NCBI GenBank assembly: GCA_937898195.1 | Contig: CALEJD010000091.1 | Span: 1 to 15,239 of the forward strand | Direction: 5' to 3' | Length of the DNA stretch: 15,239 nt | DNA from: an uncultured Clostridia bacterium | GTDB lineage: Bacteria > Bacillota > Clostridia > Oscillospirales > Acutalibacteraceae | Part shown: positions 6,484-13,181 of the stretch, one piece after another | How positions within the stretch are numbered: position 1 is the first letter of the stretch | Layout: each line of letters starts with the position of its first letter | Notes under the pieces: generated by a model | What the model was told of the DNA's origin: nothing | The model's input: the letters and a program-made list of their open reading frames with translations, nothing else | Database searches by the model: none | Position numbers and translations under genes: made by a program

Positions 6484-6492
6484 GAGGATATG

Positions 6493-6738
6493 ATGATAGA
6501 ATATATTTCAGAAAACGCACTTTTAATGATTCCGGTGCTTAATATAATTGGAATGATTATAAAAAACACAGAGAAAATTCCTGATAAATACATACCAATC
6601 ATATTATTGTTTTTTGGCATTTTAGGTGCAGTAGCAATAATGGGAATTTCACCAGAAAGCGTGATTCAAGGCGTGCTCATAACTGGTACGGCAGTTTATG
6701 GCAATCAGGTGTTTAAACAACTTAAAAAAGCTGAATAA
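6493..6738 (+). CDS. Phage-type holin (Hol44 / holin_5_2-like)
   Basis: An 81-aa membrane protein with about three hydrophobic segments (residues 6-24, 33-50 and 54-73) and a basic tail (QVFKQLKKAE). The pattern IPVLNIIGMIIKNTEKIPDK followed by YIPIILLFFGILGA and VIQGVLITGTAVYGNQ resembles the Hol44/Phage_holin_5_2 family. Holins form the membrane lesions that release endolysin to the wall. AGGAGG (6482-6487) overlaps the stop of the XhlA-like gene and is 5 bases from the ATG at 6493; the adjacent in-frame ATG at 6490 is too close. It is the last gene of the cassette, ahead of a terminator. Confidence 0.85.
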   Translation: MIEYISENALLMIPVLNIIGMIIKNTEKIPDKYIPIILLFFGILGAVAIMGISPESVIQGVLITGTAVYGNQVFKQLKKAE

Positions 6739-6746
6739 AAAGAAAA

Positions 6747-6784
6747 GTCGGCGTGAACTTATAGTGTTCACACCGGCTTTTTTT
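6747..6784. terminator. Bidirectional terminator between holin and HAD phosphatase
   Basis: The arms GTCGGCGTGAAC and GTTCACACCGGC pair with one mismatch and one wobble around a 7-base loop. On the plus strand seven T residues follow; on the minus strand the flank is also T-rich. It ends the lysis cassette and, in the other direction, the HAD gene, whose stop codon it touches. Confidence 0.88.
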
Positions 6785-7607
6785 AGTTATCGTTTTCAAT
6801 GAATTTTACAACACTGTCGTCATTATTCTTGCCGATTATAATATCTGCAATTTCTTTTACTTGTGGCACTGCATTGCTTACAGCAACAGCGGTGTCAGCA
6901 CCTTGCAGCATTTTTATATCATTAAGATTATCACCAAACGCCACAATGTGCTCTGCACCAATGATTTCACAAGCTTCTCTTGCGGCATTTGCTTTTGATG
7001 CGGTGTGGGAATAAATTTCAACTAACCAGTCATCAGAATAAGAGTCTTTGTAATAAGCGAAGTCGATTTCAGATATGCATTTTAACTTTTCAACAACAGG
7101 GTCAAGAATTTCTGGTAATGCATAATAGTTGATATAAACCGAATGTTGCTCGTCAGGGATAATGGTCATATCATCTGTCTGAGTGAAACGACCGTCGAGC
7201 ATATCAACGCGCATATCATAAAATTCTTTCATTCCGTCGTTGTCGAAAATAGTGTATTTAATAGATAATTTGTAATCATCACCATATAAAAACATAAATG
7301 GATGCAAATTGTGTGAATAAAAAATATCAAGAACTTTTTGAATGGCAGAATGGGGTATTTCGTGGTATTTAACTGCTTTACCCGTTTCTGTGTCATAGAC
7401 AAAAACACCATTCATAAGCACAATGGGTGCTTTAAAACGCACACCGTCAAGAAGTGGCATTGCACTGACCATACTGCGAGCTGTTGCTACAGCAAAAGAA
7501 ATGTCTTTGTTATAAAATTCATTGAGTTTTGCCTTGGTGTATGGACTTAGTGTGCCGTCACTTTGAAGCAATGTGCCGTCCATATCACTTATATAAAGCT
7601 TTTTCAT
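6783..7607 (-). CDS. Cof-type HAD-IIB family sugar-phosphatase
   Basis: A 274-aa cytoplasmic phosphatase of the HAD superfamily, subclass IIB (Cof/YidA-like), which usually hydrolyses sugar phosphates or similar small phosphate esters. Motif I is DMDGTLL with nucleophile Asp8 and acid/base Asp10; motif II is Thr42 in ATARS; motif III is Lys205 in TASKANA; motif IV is GDNLND (225-230). The C2-type cap lies between about 85 and 190. The ATG at 7607 has AGAGG upstream. A consensus promoter lies just ahead of it, and a shared terminator ends it. The physiological substrate cannot be told from sequence, and the neighbours give no clear hint. Confidence 0.93.
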   Translation of the reverse strand: MKKLYISDMDGTLLQSDGTLSPYTKAKLNEFYNKDISFAVATARSMVSAMPLLDGVRFKAPIVLMNGVFVYDTETGKAVKYHEIPHSAIQKVLDIFYSHNLHPFMFLYGDDYKLSIKYTIFDNDGMKEFYDMRVDMLDGRFTQTDDMTIIPDEQHSVYINYYALPEILDPVVEKLKCISEIDFAYYKDSYSDDWLVEIYSHTASKANAAREACEIIGAEHIVAFGDNLNDIKMLQGADTAVAVSNAVPQVKEIADIIIGKNNDDSVVKFIENDN

Positions 7608-7638
7608 ATAATACCTCTGAAAACTTGTTGTTAATCAC

Positions 7639-7667
7639 ATTTTATAGTTTTCACAAAGGTTTGTCAA
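7639..7667 (-). promoter_or_regulatory. Promoter of the HAD phosphatase gene
   Basis: On the minus strand a perfect TTGACA (7667-7662) and TAAAAT (7644-7639) are 17 bases apart. The gene can therefore be expressed independently of the peptidase gene upstream. Confidence 0.8.
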
Positions 7668-7672
7668 CGGAA

Positions 7673-8632
7673 TTAATAATAAAAATACTTATAAAACACG
7701 GGGTACTCATTCAAAAATTGCTGTAGATTTTTTCTTGTGTTTGAGCCTGGGTCGTTGATGGTAAAATTAGACGCAGAAAGAGTATTTCCACCTGTAAATC
7801 CTGTAACCACAACCCAATGCTGAGTGCCTGAATATTTCTTTGCACCTAAAAGCACGGGTTTACCATTTTTAAGCTGATTGTAAATCCCATTGAGATAATT
7901 TGAACTGCTTGTTACCACTTTGAAATGGCTTGGCCAATAAACATTACCCGATGAAGAATATGAAAGTCTTTTCGACATAGCATCGGGATAAATTGTTGTG
8001 CCTGTACGATAAGATTCCATCATAGCAATCGCAGTTGTAGTACAACCGATTTGAGCAATAGTTTTACCTGATGAGCCGATTTTTACATTCGCCCAACGGG
8101 AGTCTGTCTGCTTGAAGCTTGGAACACTCAAAGATACATTAGAATAGCCACCAGTTGAAAGATATTGTGAGCTGACATATCCTGTCTTTGTACCATTAAA
8201 GAGAATTCTGCTCCAACCGTTTGAAGAAGAGAGCACAATCACAACTTCACCATTGTAAAGACTTGCGATTCTTCCGTATGTTGTTCCTGCACCGCTTCGC
8301 ACATTAAGACTTCCTGACGAAAGCTTTACAGTTGCAGGTGTACCTGCTGTTGTCTTGATATAGTCTGAGTGGCAATAGCCATAAACATTGTCGGCATATT
8401 CAACACGCCACCAGTTACCACTTTTTGAAATGAGTGTCACATAACTACCTTTTGCAAGACTTGTAACTACTGATGAAGATGTCGAAGCAGAACTTCTCAC
8501 ATTTAGTCGTCCGCTTGTGACAGAAACAACACCCACTTGACTATTAAGCGTTGCTGCGCTTGATTTTATAGGTATCAAAAGAAAACCGAAACACAAAATC
8601 ATTGATAAAAACAAAGACGTAATTCGTTTCAT
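7673..8632 (-). CDS. Secreted peptidase, two SH3b domains plus C39-like cysteine peptidase domain
   Basis: A 319-aa exported protein. Residues 1-27 are a signal peptide (basic start, long hydrophobic core, SSAA cleavage area). Two bacterial SH3 domains follow (about 33-93, with SGRLNVRSSAS, and 103-160, with SGSLNVRSGAG), which usually bind peptidoglycan. The C-terminal part (about 168-319) resembles Peptidase_C39_2: Cys197 in QIGCTTTAIAMM, His272 in QHWVVVTGF and Asp294 in INDPGS form a likely catalytic triad. The domain is used outside the cell rather than in an ABC exporter, as there is no transporter sequence. The ATG at 8632 has GAAGAGGTG upstream. Wall remodelling or processing of a surface protein is a reasonable inference; the substrate is unknown. 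Confidence 0.9.
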   Translation of the reverse strand: MKRITSLFLSMILCFGFLLIPIKSSAATLNSQVGVVSVTSGRLNVRSSASTSSSVVTSLAKGSYVTLISKSGNWWRVEYADNVYGYCHSDYIKTTAGTPATVKLSSGSLNVRSGAGTTYGRIASLYNGEVVIVLSSSNGWSRILFNGTKTGYVSSQYLSTGGYSNVSLSVPSFKQTDSRWANVKIGSSGKTIAQIGCTTTAIAMMESYRTGTTIYPDAMSKRLSYSSSGNVYWPSHFKVVTSSSNYLNGIYNQLKNGKPVLLGAKKYSGTQHWVVVTGFTGGNTLSASNFTINDPGSNTRKNLQQFLNEYPVFYKYFYY

Positions 8633-8665
8633 TTTTTCACCTCTTCAAAAAAGATTTTAAGCATA

Positions 8666-8677
8666 TATGCATGCATA
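8666..8677. promoter_or_regulatory. 12-bp palindrome abutting the -10 (possible operator)
   Basis: TATGCATGCATA is a perfect palindrome directly downstream of the minus-strand -10 element and so covers the predicted transcription start of the peptidase gene. It overlaps a second palindrome, GCATATATGC (8661-8670). A repressor site is plausible from position only; no known consensus is recognised. Confidence 0.35.
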
Positions 8678-8706
8678 ATTTTAACAGACACCATAGTTTT
8701 TGTTAA
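8678..8706 (-). promoter_or_regulatory. Promoter of the secreted peptidase gene
   Basis: On the minus strand TTAACA (8706-8701) and TAAAAT (8683-8678) are 17 bases apart. The leader to the ATG at 8632 would be about 40 bases. Confidence 0.65.
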
Positions 8707-8744
8707 TACGCCAAATAATGTAAAGGGAAATTCTGCAATTATTA

Positions 8745-8773
8745 TTGATTTTCTTCTAGAAAAATGTTTTAAT
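8745..8773 (+). promoter_or_regulatory. Probable promoter of the DUF5058-like membrane gene pair
   Basis: TTGATT (8745-8750) and TTTAAT (8768-8773) are 17 bases apart on the plus strand, 31 bases before the chosen ATG. The -10 is weak, and shifted readings (TAATAT at 19 bases) are possible. Confidence 0.4.
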
Positions 8774-8804
8774 ATACCCATAATATTTTTAGGAGATGAA
8801 AGAT

Positions 8805-9626
8805 ATGGACTTTAAGGAAAGTACAGGCTTGTACTTGATTGCCGGCGGCGTTATTTTGTTCGTTCTTGCTCAATCTATCTTCTTCCTTGTTAAAGCAATG
8901 AAACAAGGCAAGGCTTTAGGAATTGATAAGAAAAAAATGCGTAATGCGATAACATCAAGTGCACTTTTTACAATTCCATCAGCGTTATCAATTCTTGCAA
9001 CAGTTATTGCTCTTGCTCCATCATTGGGCTTGGTAATTCCTTGGGTGCGACTTTCAGTTATCGGTAACCTTATGTATGAAACAACAGCAGCAGAAAATGC
9101 TATGGAAGGTCTTGGACACGTAGGTGGTACAGCAGTAGAGGTTACTGACCCAGCTGTTTTTGCAGGTATCGCTTGGGTTATGACTCTTGGCATTTGCTTC
9201 TCACTCGTTTTGTTACCATTCGTTGCAAAACCATTACATAAAAAAATTATGAATATGGGCAAAAAAGAAGAAAACAACGAAGAGACAACAGAAAAGAAAG
9301 AGAAAAAGTCAGGCGGAATTGCAGGCTTTATTGACCTTTTAACACCAGCAGTTTTCATTGGCCTTATCGGTGCTTTCATTGCACGTGCTATTGCAGGTGC
9401 AGGTAAGCCTGAAATCTTTGGCGATGGTGCAGGCGTTCTTTCTATCATCACTTTAGTTGTAGCTGTTGTAGTATCTTTGGTTTTCGAAGTTATTGCCAAA
9501 AAGTTCAAACTTGCATGGCTTGAACCATTTGTTATGCCTATTGGTATGATTATCGCAATGGTGGTTGCAGTTATTGCATTCAACGTATTACCAGCAGACC
9601 TTGCTGTTTTGGAATGGAGGGGTTAA
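8805..9626 (+). CDS. DUF5058-family integral membrane protein (probable transporter subunit)
   Basis: A 273-aa membrane protein with about seven hydrophobic segments (roughly 9-29, 47-70, 75-90, 117-140, 175-197, 207-226 and 237-260). A highly charged cytoplasmic-looking loop (KKEENNEETTEKKEKK) lies at about 150-166. The segment ILFVLAQSIFFLVKAMKQGK and the WVRLSVIGNLMYE segment are what I associate with DUF5058 proteins of Firmicutes. I start at ATG 8805, 9 bases from AGGAG; the in-frame ATG at 8796 touches that site. The next gene begins 2 bases after the stop and also encodes a membrane protein, so the two probably form one complex. Transport of an organic solute is plausible, but no substrate can be assigned. 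Confidence 0.8.
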   Translation: MDFKESTGLYLIAGGVILFVLAQSIFFLVKAMKQGKALGIDKKKMRNAITSSALFTIPSALSILATVIALAPSLGLVIPWVRLSVIGNLMYETTAAENAMEGLGHVGGTAVEVTDPAVFAGIAWVMTLGICFSLVLLPFVAKPLHKKIMNMGKKEENNEETTEKKEKKSGGIAGFIDLLTPAVFIGLIGAFIARAIAGAGKPEIFGDGAGVLSIITLVVAVVVSLVFEVIAKKFKLAWLEPFVMPIGMIIAMVVAVIAFNVLPADLAVLEWRG

Positions 9627-9628
9627 GA

Positions 9629-10303
9629 ATGAGTAATAAAGCAAAAACACAAAAATCATATTTTGACCGTGTTCACACTTGGGGTAGAATTTCAAGCATT
9701 ACTGCTCTTTGTGCCCTTTTAATGTTCCCAATAGGAACCTGCTTGTATCTTAATGTGTGGCCATCTTTTAACGGAGTAATGGCAGGACTTTTGAAACTTA
9801 TGCCACTTTATTGGTCACTTTCAGTAGTTGAAGTTTTGTTCTATACACCAATGCTTGGTGCAGGTGGTACATATCTTTCATTCGTAACAGGTAATATCAC
9901 AAACCTTAAACTTCCTTGTGCTATCAGTGCTATGGAAGGTGCAAAGGTTAAGGCAAACTCAGAAGAAGGCGAAGTAATTTCAACAATTGCTATTGCAACA
10001 TCTTCAATTGTAACAACAATTGTTATGGCAATCGGTGTTCTTGTTTTCAGACCATTCCTTGATGACTTCACAAACAATGAACTTTTAAAACCTGCTTTTG
10101 CACAGGTGCTTCCTGCACTTTTCGGTGCTTTGGGCGCAGGCTATTTTATGAAATATTGGAAGATTTCAATTGTTCCAATTTTGGTTATGATTGCTATTCT
10201 TTTTGTTGCTCCTACAATGGGTGCTAGCACACTGCTCTTCCCAGGCATCATCGTTTCTGTTCTTGGCGCATTTGTTATGTGGAAACTTAAATGGGTAAAG
10301 TAA
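9629..10303 (+). CDS. Integral membrane protein, partner of the DUF5058-like protein
   Basis: A 224-aa membrane protein with about six hydrophobic segments separated by short loops. Two glycine-rich stretches look functionally important: FYTPMLGAGGTYLSFVTGN (about 75-93), which could be a re-entrant or substrate loop, and LFVAPTMGASTLLFPG near the C terminus. The segment CAISAMEGAKVKANSEEGEV is soluble and acidic. The ATG at 9629 is 6 bases from GGAGGGG; an earlier in-frame ATG at 9614 lies inside that site's region and inside the upstream gene. It shares an operon with the preceding gene, and a terminator follows. I infer a two-component permease. The function is unproven. Confidence 0.78.
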   Translation: MSNKAKTQKSYFDRVHTWGRISSITALCALLMFPIGTCLYLNVWPSFNGVMAGLLKLMPLYWSLSVVEVLFYTPMLGAGGTYLSFVTGNITNLKLPCAISAMEGAKVKANSEEGEVISTIAIATSSIVTTIVMAIGVLVFRPFLDDFTNNELLKPAFAQVLPALFGALGAGYFMKYWKISIVPILVMIAILFVAPTMGASTLLFPGIIVSVLGAFVMWKLKWVK

Positions 10304-10348
10304 TAAGGTAACCCGATTTGTTCAGCGGTTACTATAAAGAAAATACTT

Positions 10349-10387
10349 AACAGTTCGTTGCCCAATGTGGTTGACGGACTGTTTTTT
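10349..10387 (+). terminator. Intrinsic terminator after the membrane-protein pair
   Basis: AACAGTTCGT pairs with ACGGACTGTT (one G-T pair), extended by CC/GG across a small bulge, with loop CAATGT and a run of T residues at the end. It separates the transporter pair from the inositol genes. Confidence 0.82.
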
Positions 10388-10457
10388 ATTATGTTTTCAT
10401 TGTGTTTTTGCACAGTTTTTGGACGCTATTTTTTATATCTTGAATATACTGAAAACA

Positions 10458-10486
10458 TTGATTTTACGCGTTTAAGGTGATACAAT
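10458..10486 (+). promoter_or_regulatory. Promoter of the iol gene cluster
   Basis: TTGATT (10458-10463) and TACAAT (10481-10486) are separated by 17 bases. Transcription would start near 10493, about 30 bases before the aldolase start codon. No regulator gene or clear operator is visible in the window. Confidence 0.7.
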
Positions 10487-10523
10487 AAATTGATTATAAT
10501 AAAATGGATTGGAGTGGGTTGTT

Positions 10524-11366
10524 TTGGCGTTAGTTCCAATGAAAAAACTCCTCGAAAATGCCGAGAAAAACAATATTGCTGTGGGTGCTTTTTCCGTTGG
10601 CAATATGGAAATGGTTATGGGTGCTGTTGCGGCTGCCGAAGAACTCAATATGCCAATAATTTTGCAGATTGCAGAATGCCGACTTAAAAACTCACCACTT
10701 GAGCTTATGGGACCTATGATGCTTTCTGCGGCAAAAACAGCAAAAGTGGATATTGCAGTTCATCTTGACCACGGACTTCGTATTGAAACTGTGCAAAAGG
10801 CGCTTGAGATGGGATTTACTTCCGTTATGTTTGACGGTTCGACATTACCACTTGAAGAAAATATCAAAGCAGTAAAACAGGTCAAAGAAATGGCAGATAA
10901 ATATGGCGCAACAGTTGAAGCAGAGCTCGGTGTTGTTGGTGGTAACGAGGGCGATGGCGCAGCTCACGAAATTCTTTGCACAAACCCTGATGACGCAAAG
11001 CTTTTCTGTGACGAAACTGGTGTTGATGCATTGGCGGTTGCAATCGGTAATGCTCACGGCAATTATCCCGTGCTTCCAAATCTTCGCTTTGATGTGCTTG
11101 ACGATATTCACAAAATGGTTGATACTCCACTTGTGCTTCACGGTGGCACAGGCATTACCGACGAAATGTTCCAACAAGCAATTATGTTGGGTGTTCGTAA
11201 AATCAATATCGCCACAGCAAGTTTTGACAGCCTTGCAAAATATGCTCTTGATTATTGTAAACCACTTGAAAAGGCAAACTATTTTGAACTCAGCAAACAA
11301 GAATCAATCGGCGTTTATGAAAATGTAAAAAGACATATTAAAGTTTTCAGTTTTATGAATAATTAA
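10524..11366 (+). CDS. iolJ: Class II aldolase, probable 2-deoxy-5-keto-gluconate-6-phosphate aldolase (IolJ)
   Basis: A 280-aa zinc-dependent class II aldolase of the Fba/KbaY/IolJ family. HLDHG at 80-84 gives the catalytic Asp82 and zinc ligand His83; further landmarks are VEAELGVVGGNEGD (131-144), AIGNAHGNYP with His178, LVLHGGTGI with His206, and KINIATASF. The start is a TTG at 10524, with GGAG 9 bases upstream, giving the usual MALVPMKKLLENA opening. An in-frame TTG at 10509 has no ribosome binding site. The family includes fructose-bisphosphate and tagatose-bisphosphate aldolases. Because iolC, iolB and iolD follow, the likely reaction is cleavage of 2-deoxy-5-keto-D-gluconate 6-phosphate to malonic semialdehyde and dihydroxyacetone phosphate. 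The family is certain; the IolJ assignment is from context. Confidence 0.88.
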   Translation: MALVPMKKLLENAEKNNIAVGAFSVGNMEMVMGAVAAAEELNMPIILQIAECRLKNSPLELMGPMMLSAAKTAKVDIAVHLDHGLRIETVQKALEMGFTSVMFDGSTLPLEENIKAVKQVKEMADKYGATVEAELGVVGGNEGDGAAHEILCTNPDDAKLFCDETGVDALAVAIGNAHGNYPVLPNLRFDVLDDIHKMVDTPLVLHGGTGITDEMFQQAIMLGVRKINIATASFDSLAKYALDYCKPLEKANYFELSKQESIGVYENVKRHIKVFSFMNN

Positions 11367-11378
11367 GGAGTTATAATT

Positions 11379-12395
11379 ATGAAATATATTGAATTTGACA
11401 ATAGCAAAGAATTTGATTTAATCCTTTTAGGTCGTGTGGCAGTTGACTTAAACCCAGTTGACTATTATTGCCCACTTAACGAAAGCACAACTTTCAAAAG
11501 ATATTTAGGTGGCTCACCTGCAAATATTGCAGTTGGTCTTGCTCGTCTTGGCAAAAAATGTGGTTTCTTTGCTCGCGTTTCTGATGACCAGCTTGGCACA
11601 TTTGTAACAGACTATTTTGATAATGAGGGAATTGACACTTCTCATATTAAGCGTTGCCAGAATGGTGAAAAAATCGGTCTTACATTTACAGAAATCAAGT
11701 CAGAAACTGAAAGCTCAATCGTTATGTATCGCAACGAAGCAGCAGACTTGAAACTTGATGTTGAAGATATCGATGAAGATTATATTAACCGTGCAAAAGC
11801 AATTTTGATTTCTGGTACAGCACTTGCAGAAAGTCCATCAAGAGAAGCAGCGCTCAAAGCAGTTGCACTTGCAAAGAAAAACGGTGTGCCAATTATCTTT
11901 GATATTGACTACCGTGCGTATAACTGGAAAAACAGTGATGAAATCGCAATTTACTATTCTTCAGTTGCTCGTGAAGCAGATATTATTCTCGGCTCTCGTG
12001 AAGAATATGACCTTACAGAAAAATTTATCAAGCCCAATATGACTGACAAAGAAACAGCAGCATACTGGCACTCACAGAATGCAAAAATCGTAATTATCAA
12101 ACACGGTAAAGAAGGCTCAACAGCTTATACAAATGATGGTGAAAGTTATTCAATTAAGCCATTCCCAGTAAAACTTCTTAAATCATTCGGCGGTGGCGAT
12201 GGATATGCTAGTGCATTCCTTTATGGCATTTTTGAAGGTTGGGAAATTATTGATGCTCTTGAGTTCGGCTCAGCATCAGCGGCAATGCTTGTAGCTTCTC
12301 ACGCTTGCTCACAGGATATGCCATCAGTAGATGCAGTTAAAGAGTTTATCAAGAAAGAAAAAGAAGAATATGGTGAAATGATAGCTAGAGCTTAA
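11379..12395 (+). CDS. iolC: 5-dehydro-2-deoxygluconokinase IolC
   Basis: A 338-aa PfkB/ribokinase-family kinase that phosphorylates 2-deoxy-5-keto-D-gluconate in inositol breakdown. The first family signature is YLGGSPANIAVGLARLG (42-58); the second is SFGGGDGYASAFLYG, with catalytic base Asp274. The usual GAGD reads GGGD here, which keeps the essential Asp. The N terminus DLILLGRVAVDLNPVD is characteristic of IolC, and the length is normal. The ATG at 11379 has AAGGAG 9 bases upstream, and that site overlaps the aldolase stop codon, so the two genes are co-transcribed. No intrinsic terminator follows; a palindromic repeat does. Confidence 0.93.
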   Translation: MKYIEFDNSKEFDLILLGRVAVDLNPVDYYCPLNESTTFKRYLGGSPANIAVGLARLGKKCGFFARVSDDQLGTFVTDYFDNEGIDTSHIKRCQNGEKIGLTFTEIKSETESSIVMYRNEAADLKLDVEDIDEDYINRAKAILISGTALAESPSREAALKAVALAKKNGVPIIFDIDYRAYNWKNSDEIAIYYSSVAREADIILGSREEYDLTEKFIKPNMTDKETAAYWHSQNAKIVIIKHGKEGSTAYTNDGESYSIKPFPVKLLKSFGGGDGYASAFLYGIFEGWEIIDALEFGSASAAMLVASHACSQDMPSVDAVKEFIKKEKEEYGEMIARA

Positions 12396-12402
12396 TTCTT
12401 TT

Positions 12403-12520
12403 TGGCATATTTTCCGTAATACTTTGTTGCTTTCGGCTCGTGGTATACCCGATACAACTTCGCCTCGGCAACATTGTCTTACGAAAAATCTGTTCAAAAA
12501 GGTGGCATGTTTTTCGTAAT
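12403..12520. repeat. Palindromic repeat element with three related arms
   Basis: An imperfect inverted repeat (12410-12430 against 12468-12488, 17 of 21 positions pair) encloses a central segment containing GGTATACC. A third arm at 12510-12519 (TTTTTCGTAA) is a perfect 10-bp inverted match to 12479-12488 (TTACGAAAAA). The stretches 12403-12420 and 12503-12520 are direct repeats, 16 of 18 identical, exactly 100 bp apart. No T-run follows, so it is not a simple terminator. It may be a MITE-like genomic repeat or a folded leader of the lipoprotein gene. Confidence 0.6.
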
Positions 12521-12542
12521 AAAAAATAGGGGACTGAAAGAT

Positions 12543-13157
12543 ATGGGAAAAAACGTAAAAAAATGGTGCGCAGTTTTATTGTCTGTGGCAATGGTTTTTG
12601 CTTTAACTTCTTGTGGCAAAACTTCTGTAGATGATGATTCGACAACAGAAAGCACAACAACTACAACCACAACCACTACAACAACGACTACAACAACTAC
12701 TACCACTACAACGACAACTACGACAGCTAAACCAACAGAAAACACAAAGAAGCCTACTGAAACAAAGCCTAAACCTACAGAAGCAAAACCTAAACCAACA
12801 GAAACAAAGCCACAAAAGGCTGCTCCTAAATTTGTTTTTTCTCAAAAACTTCCGGTTAAGGTAACGGCATTTGGTGCAGAATTTGAGGTTGTAAAGGCTT
12901 CTACTAAAAATGGCTATTGGTATGATGAGGAAAATTATTTGTTTGATATTTGTATTACTATGAAACGCTGTGATGACGGCATAGCTGAAGAAAAGGTCGC
13001 AACTACACGAATGGTAATAAAGGATTCAAACGGAAATATCGTGAGAAAAACAAGCACAAGTGCAGGTATGCTCAATATTGGCGAACAAGGTACAGGAAGT
13101 ATGGCTTGGAGTGTAGATGCTCCGGGTACATACACAATAGAATTTTCATCAATATAA
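12543..13157 (+). CDS. Lipoprotein with polythreonine linker
   Basis: A 204-aa surface lipoprotein of unknown function. Residues 1-24 are a lipoprotein signal peptide ending in LTSC, so Cys24 would be lipidated. A run of 24 consecutive threonines (12654-12725) follows, then a Lys/Pro/Thr/Glu repeat segment (KPTETKPKPTEAKPKPTE). The C-terminal domain (about 95-204) looks beta-rich, with VKVTAFGAEFEVVKAS, then ITMKRCDDG and a SMAWSVDAPGTYTIEFSS end. It suggests an immunoglobulin-like extracellular fold similar to DUF4352-type domains, though I cannot confirm the family. The ATG at 12543 has AGGGG 10 bases upstream; the frame is open further upstream from a TTG at 12474, but that lies in the repeat. 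It interrupts the iol gene order. Confidence 0.85.
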   Translation: MGKNVKKWCAVLLSVAMVFALTSCGKTSVDDDSTTESTTTTTTTTTTTTTTTTTTTTTTTTAKPTENTKKPTETKPKPTEAKPKPTETKPQKAAPKFVFSQKLPVKVTAFGAEFEVVKASTKNGYWYDEENYLFDICITMKRCDDGIAEEKVATTRMVIKDSNGNIVRKTSTSAGMLNIGEQGTGSMAWSVDAPGTYTIEFSSI

Positions 13158-13181
13158 AAGAGATAAAAACGGAGAAACAAA

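Noticed and set aside
4600..6790. Complete prophage or integrated element
   Set aside because: No integrase, capsid, tail or portal gene and no flanking direct repeat or tRNA attachment site is visible in the window.
8870..9583. Long open frame on the minus strand opposite the DUF5058-like gene
   Set aside because: The plus frame has a ribosome binding site, membrane topology and a coupled partner; the antisense frame has a low-complexity Ile/Ala/Thr composition and no start signal.
10845..11328. Alternative frames within the aldolase gene
   Set aside because: They lack ribosome binding sites, while the aldolase frame carries all catalytic motifs.
12410..12488. Terminator of iolC
   Set aside because: The stem is imperfect with a long loop, and no T-tract follows it.
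12654..12725. Phase-variable repeat tract
   Set aside because: The triplets are mixed Thr codons, and any change by whole triplets would keep the frame, so it is not a frame switch.
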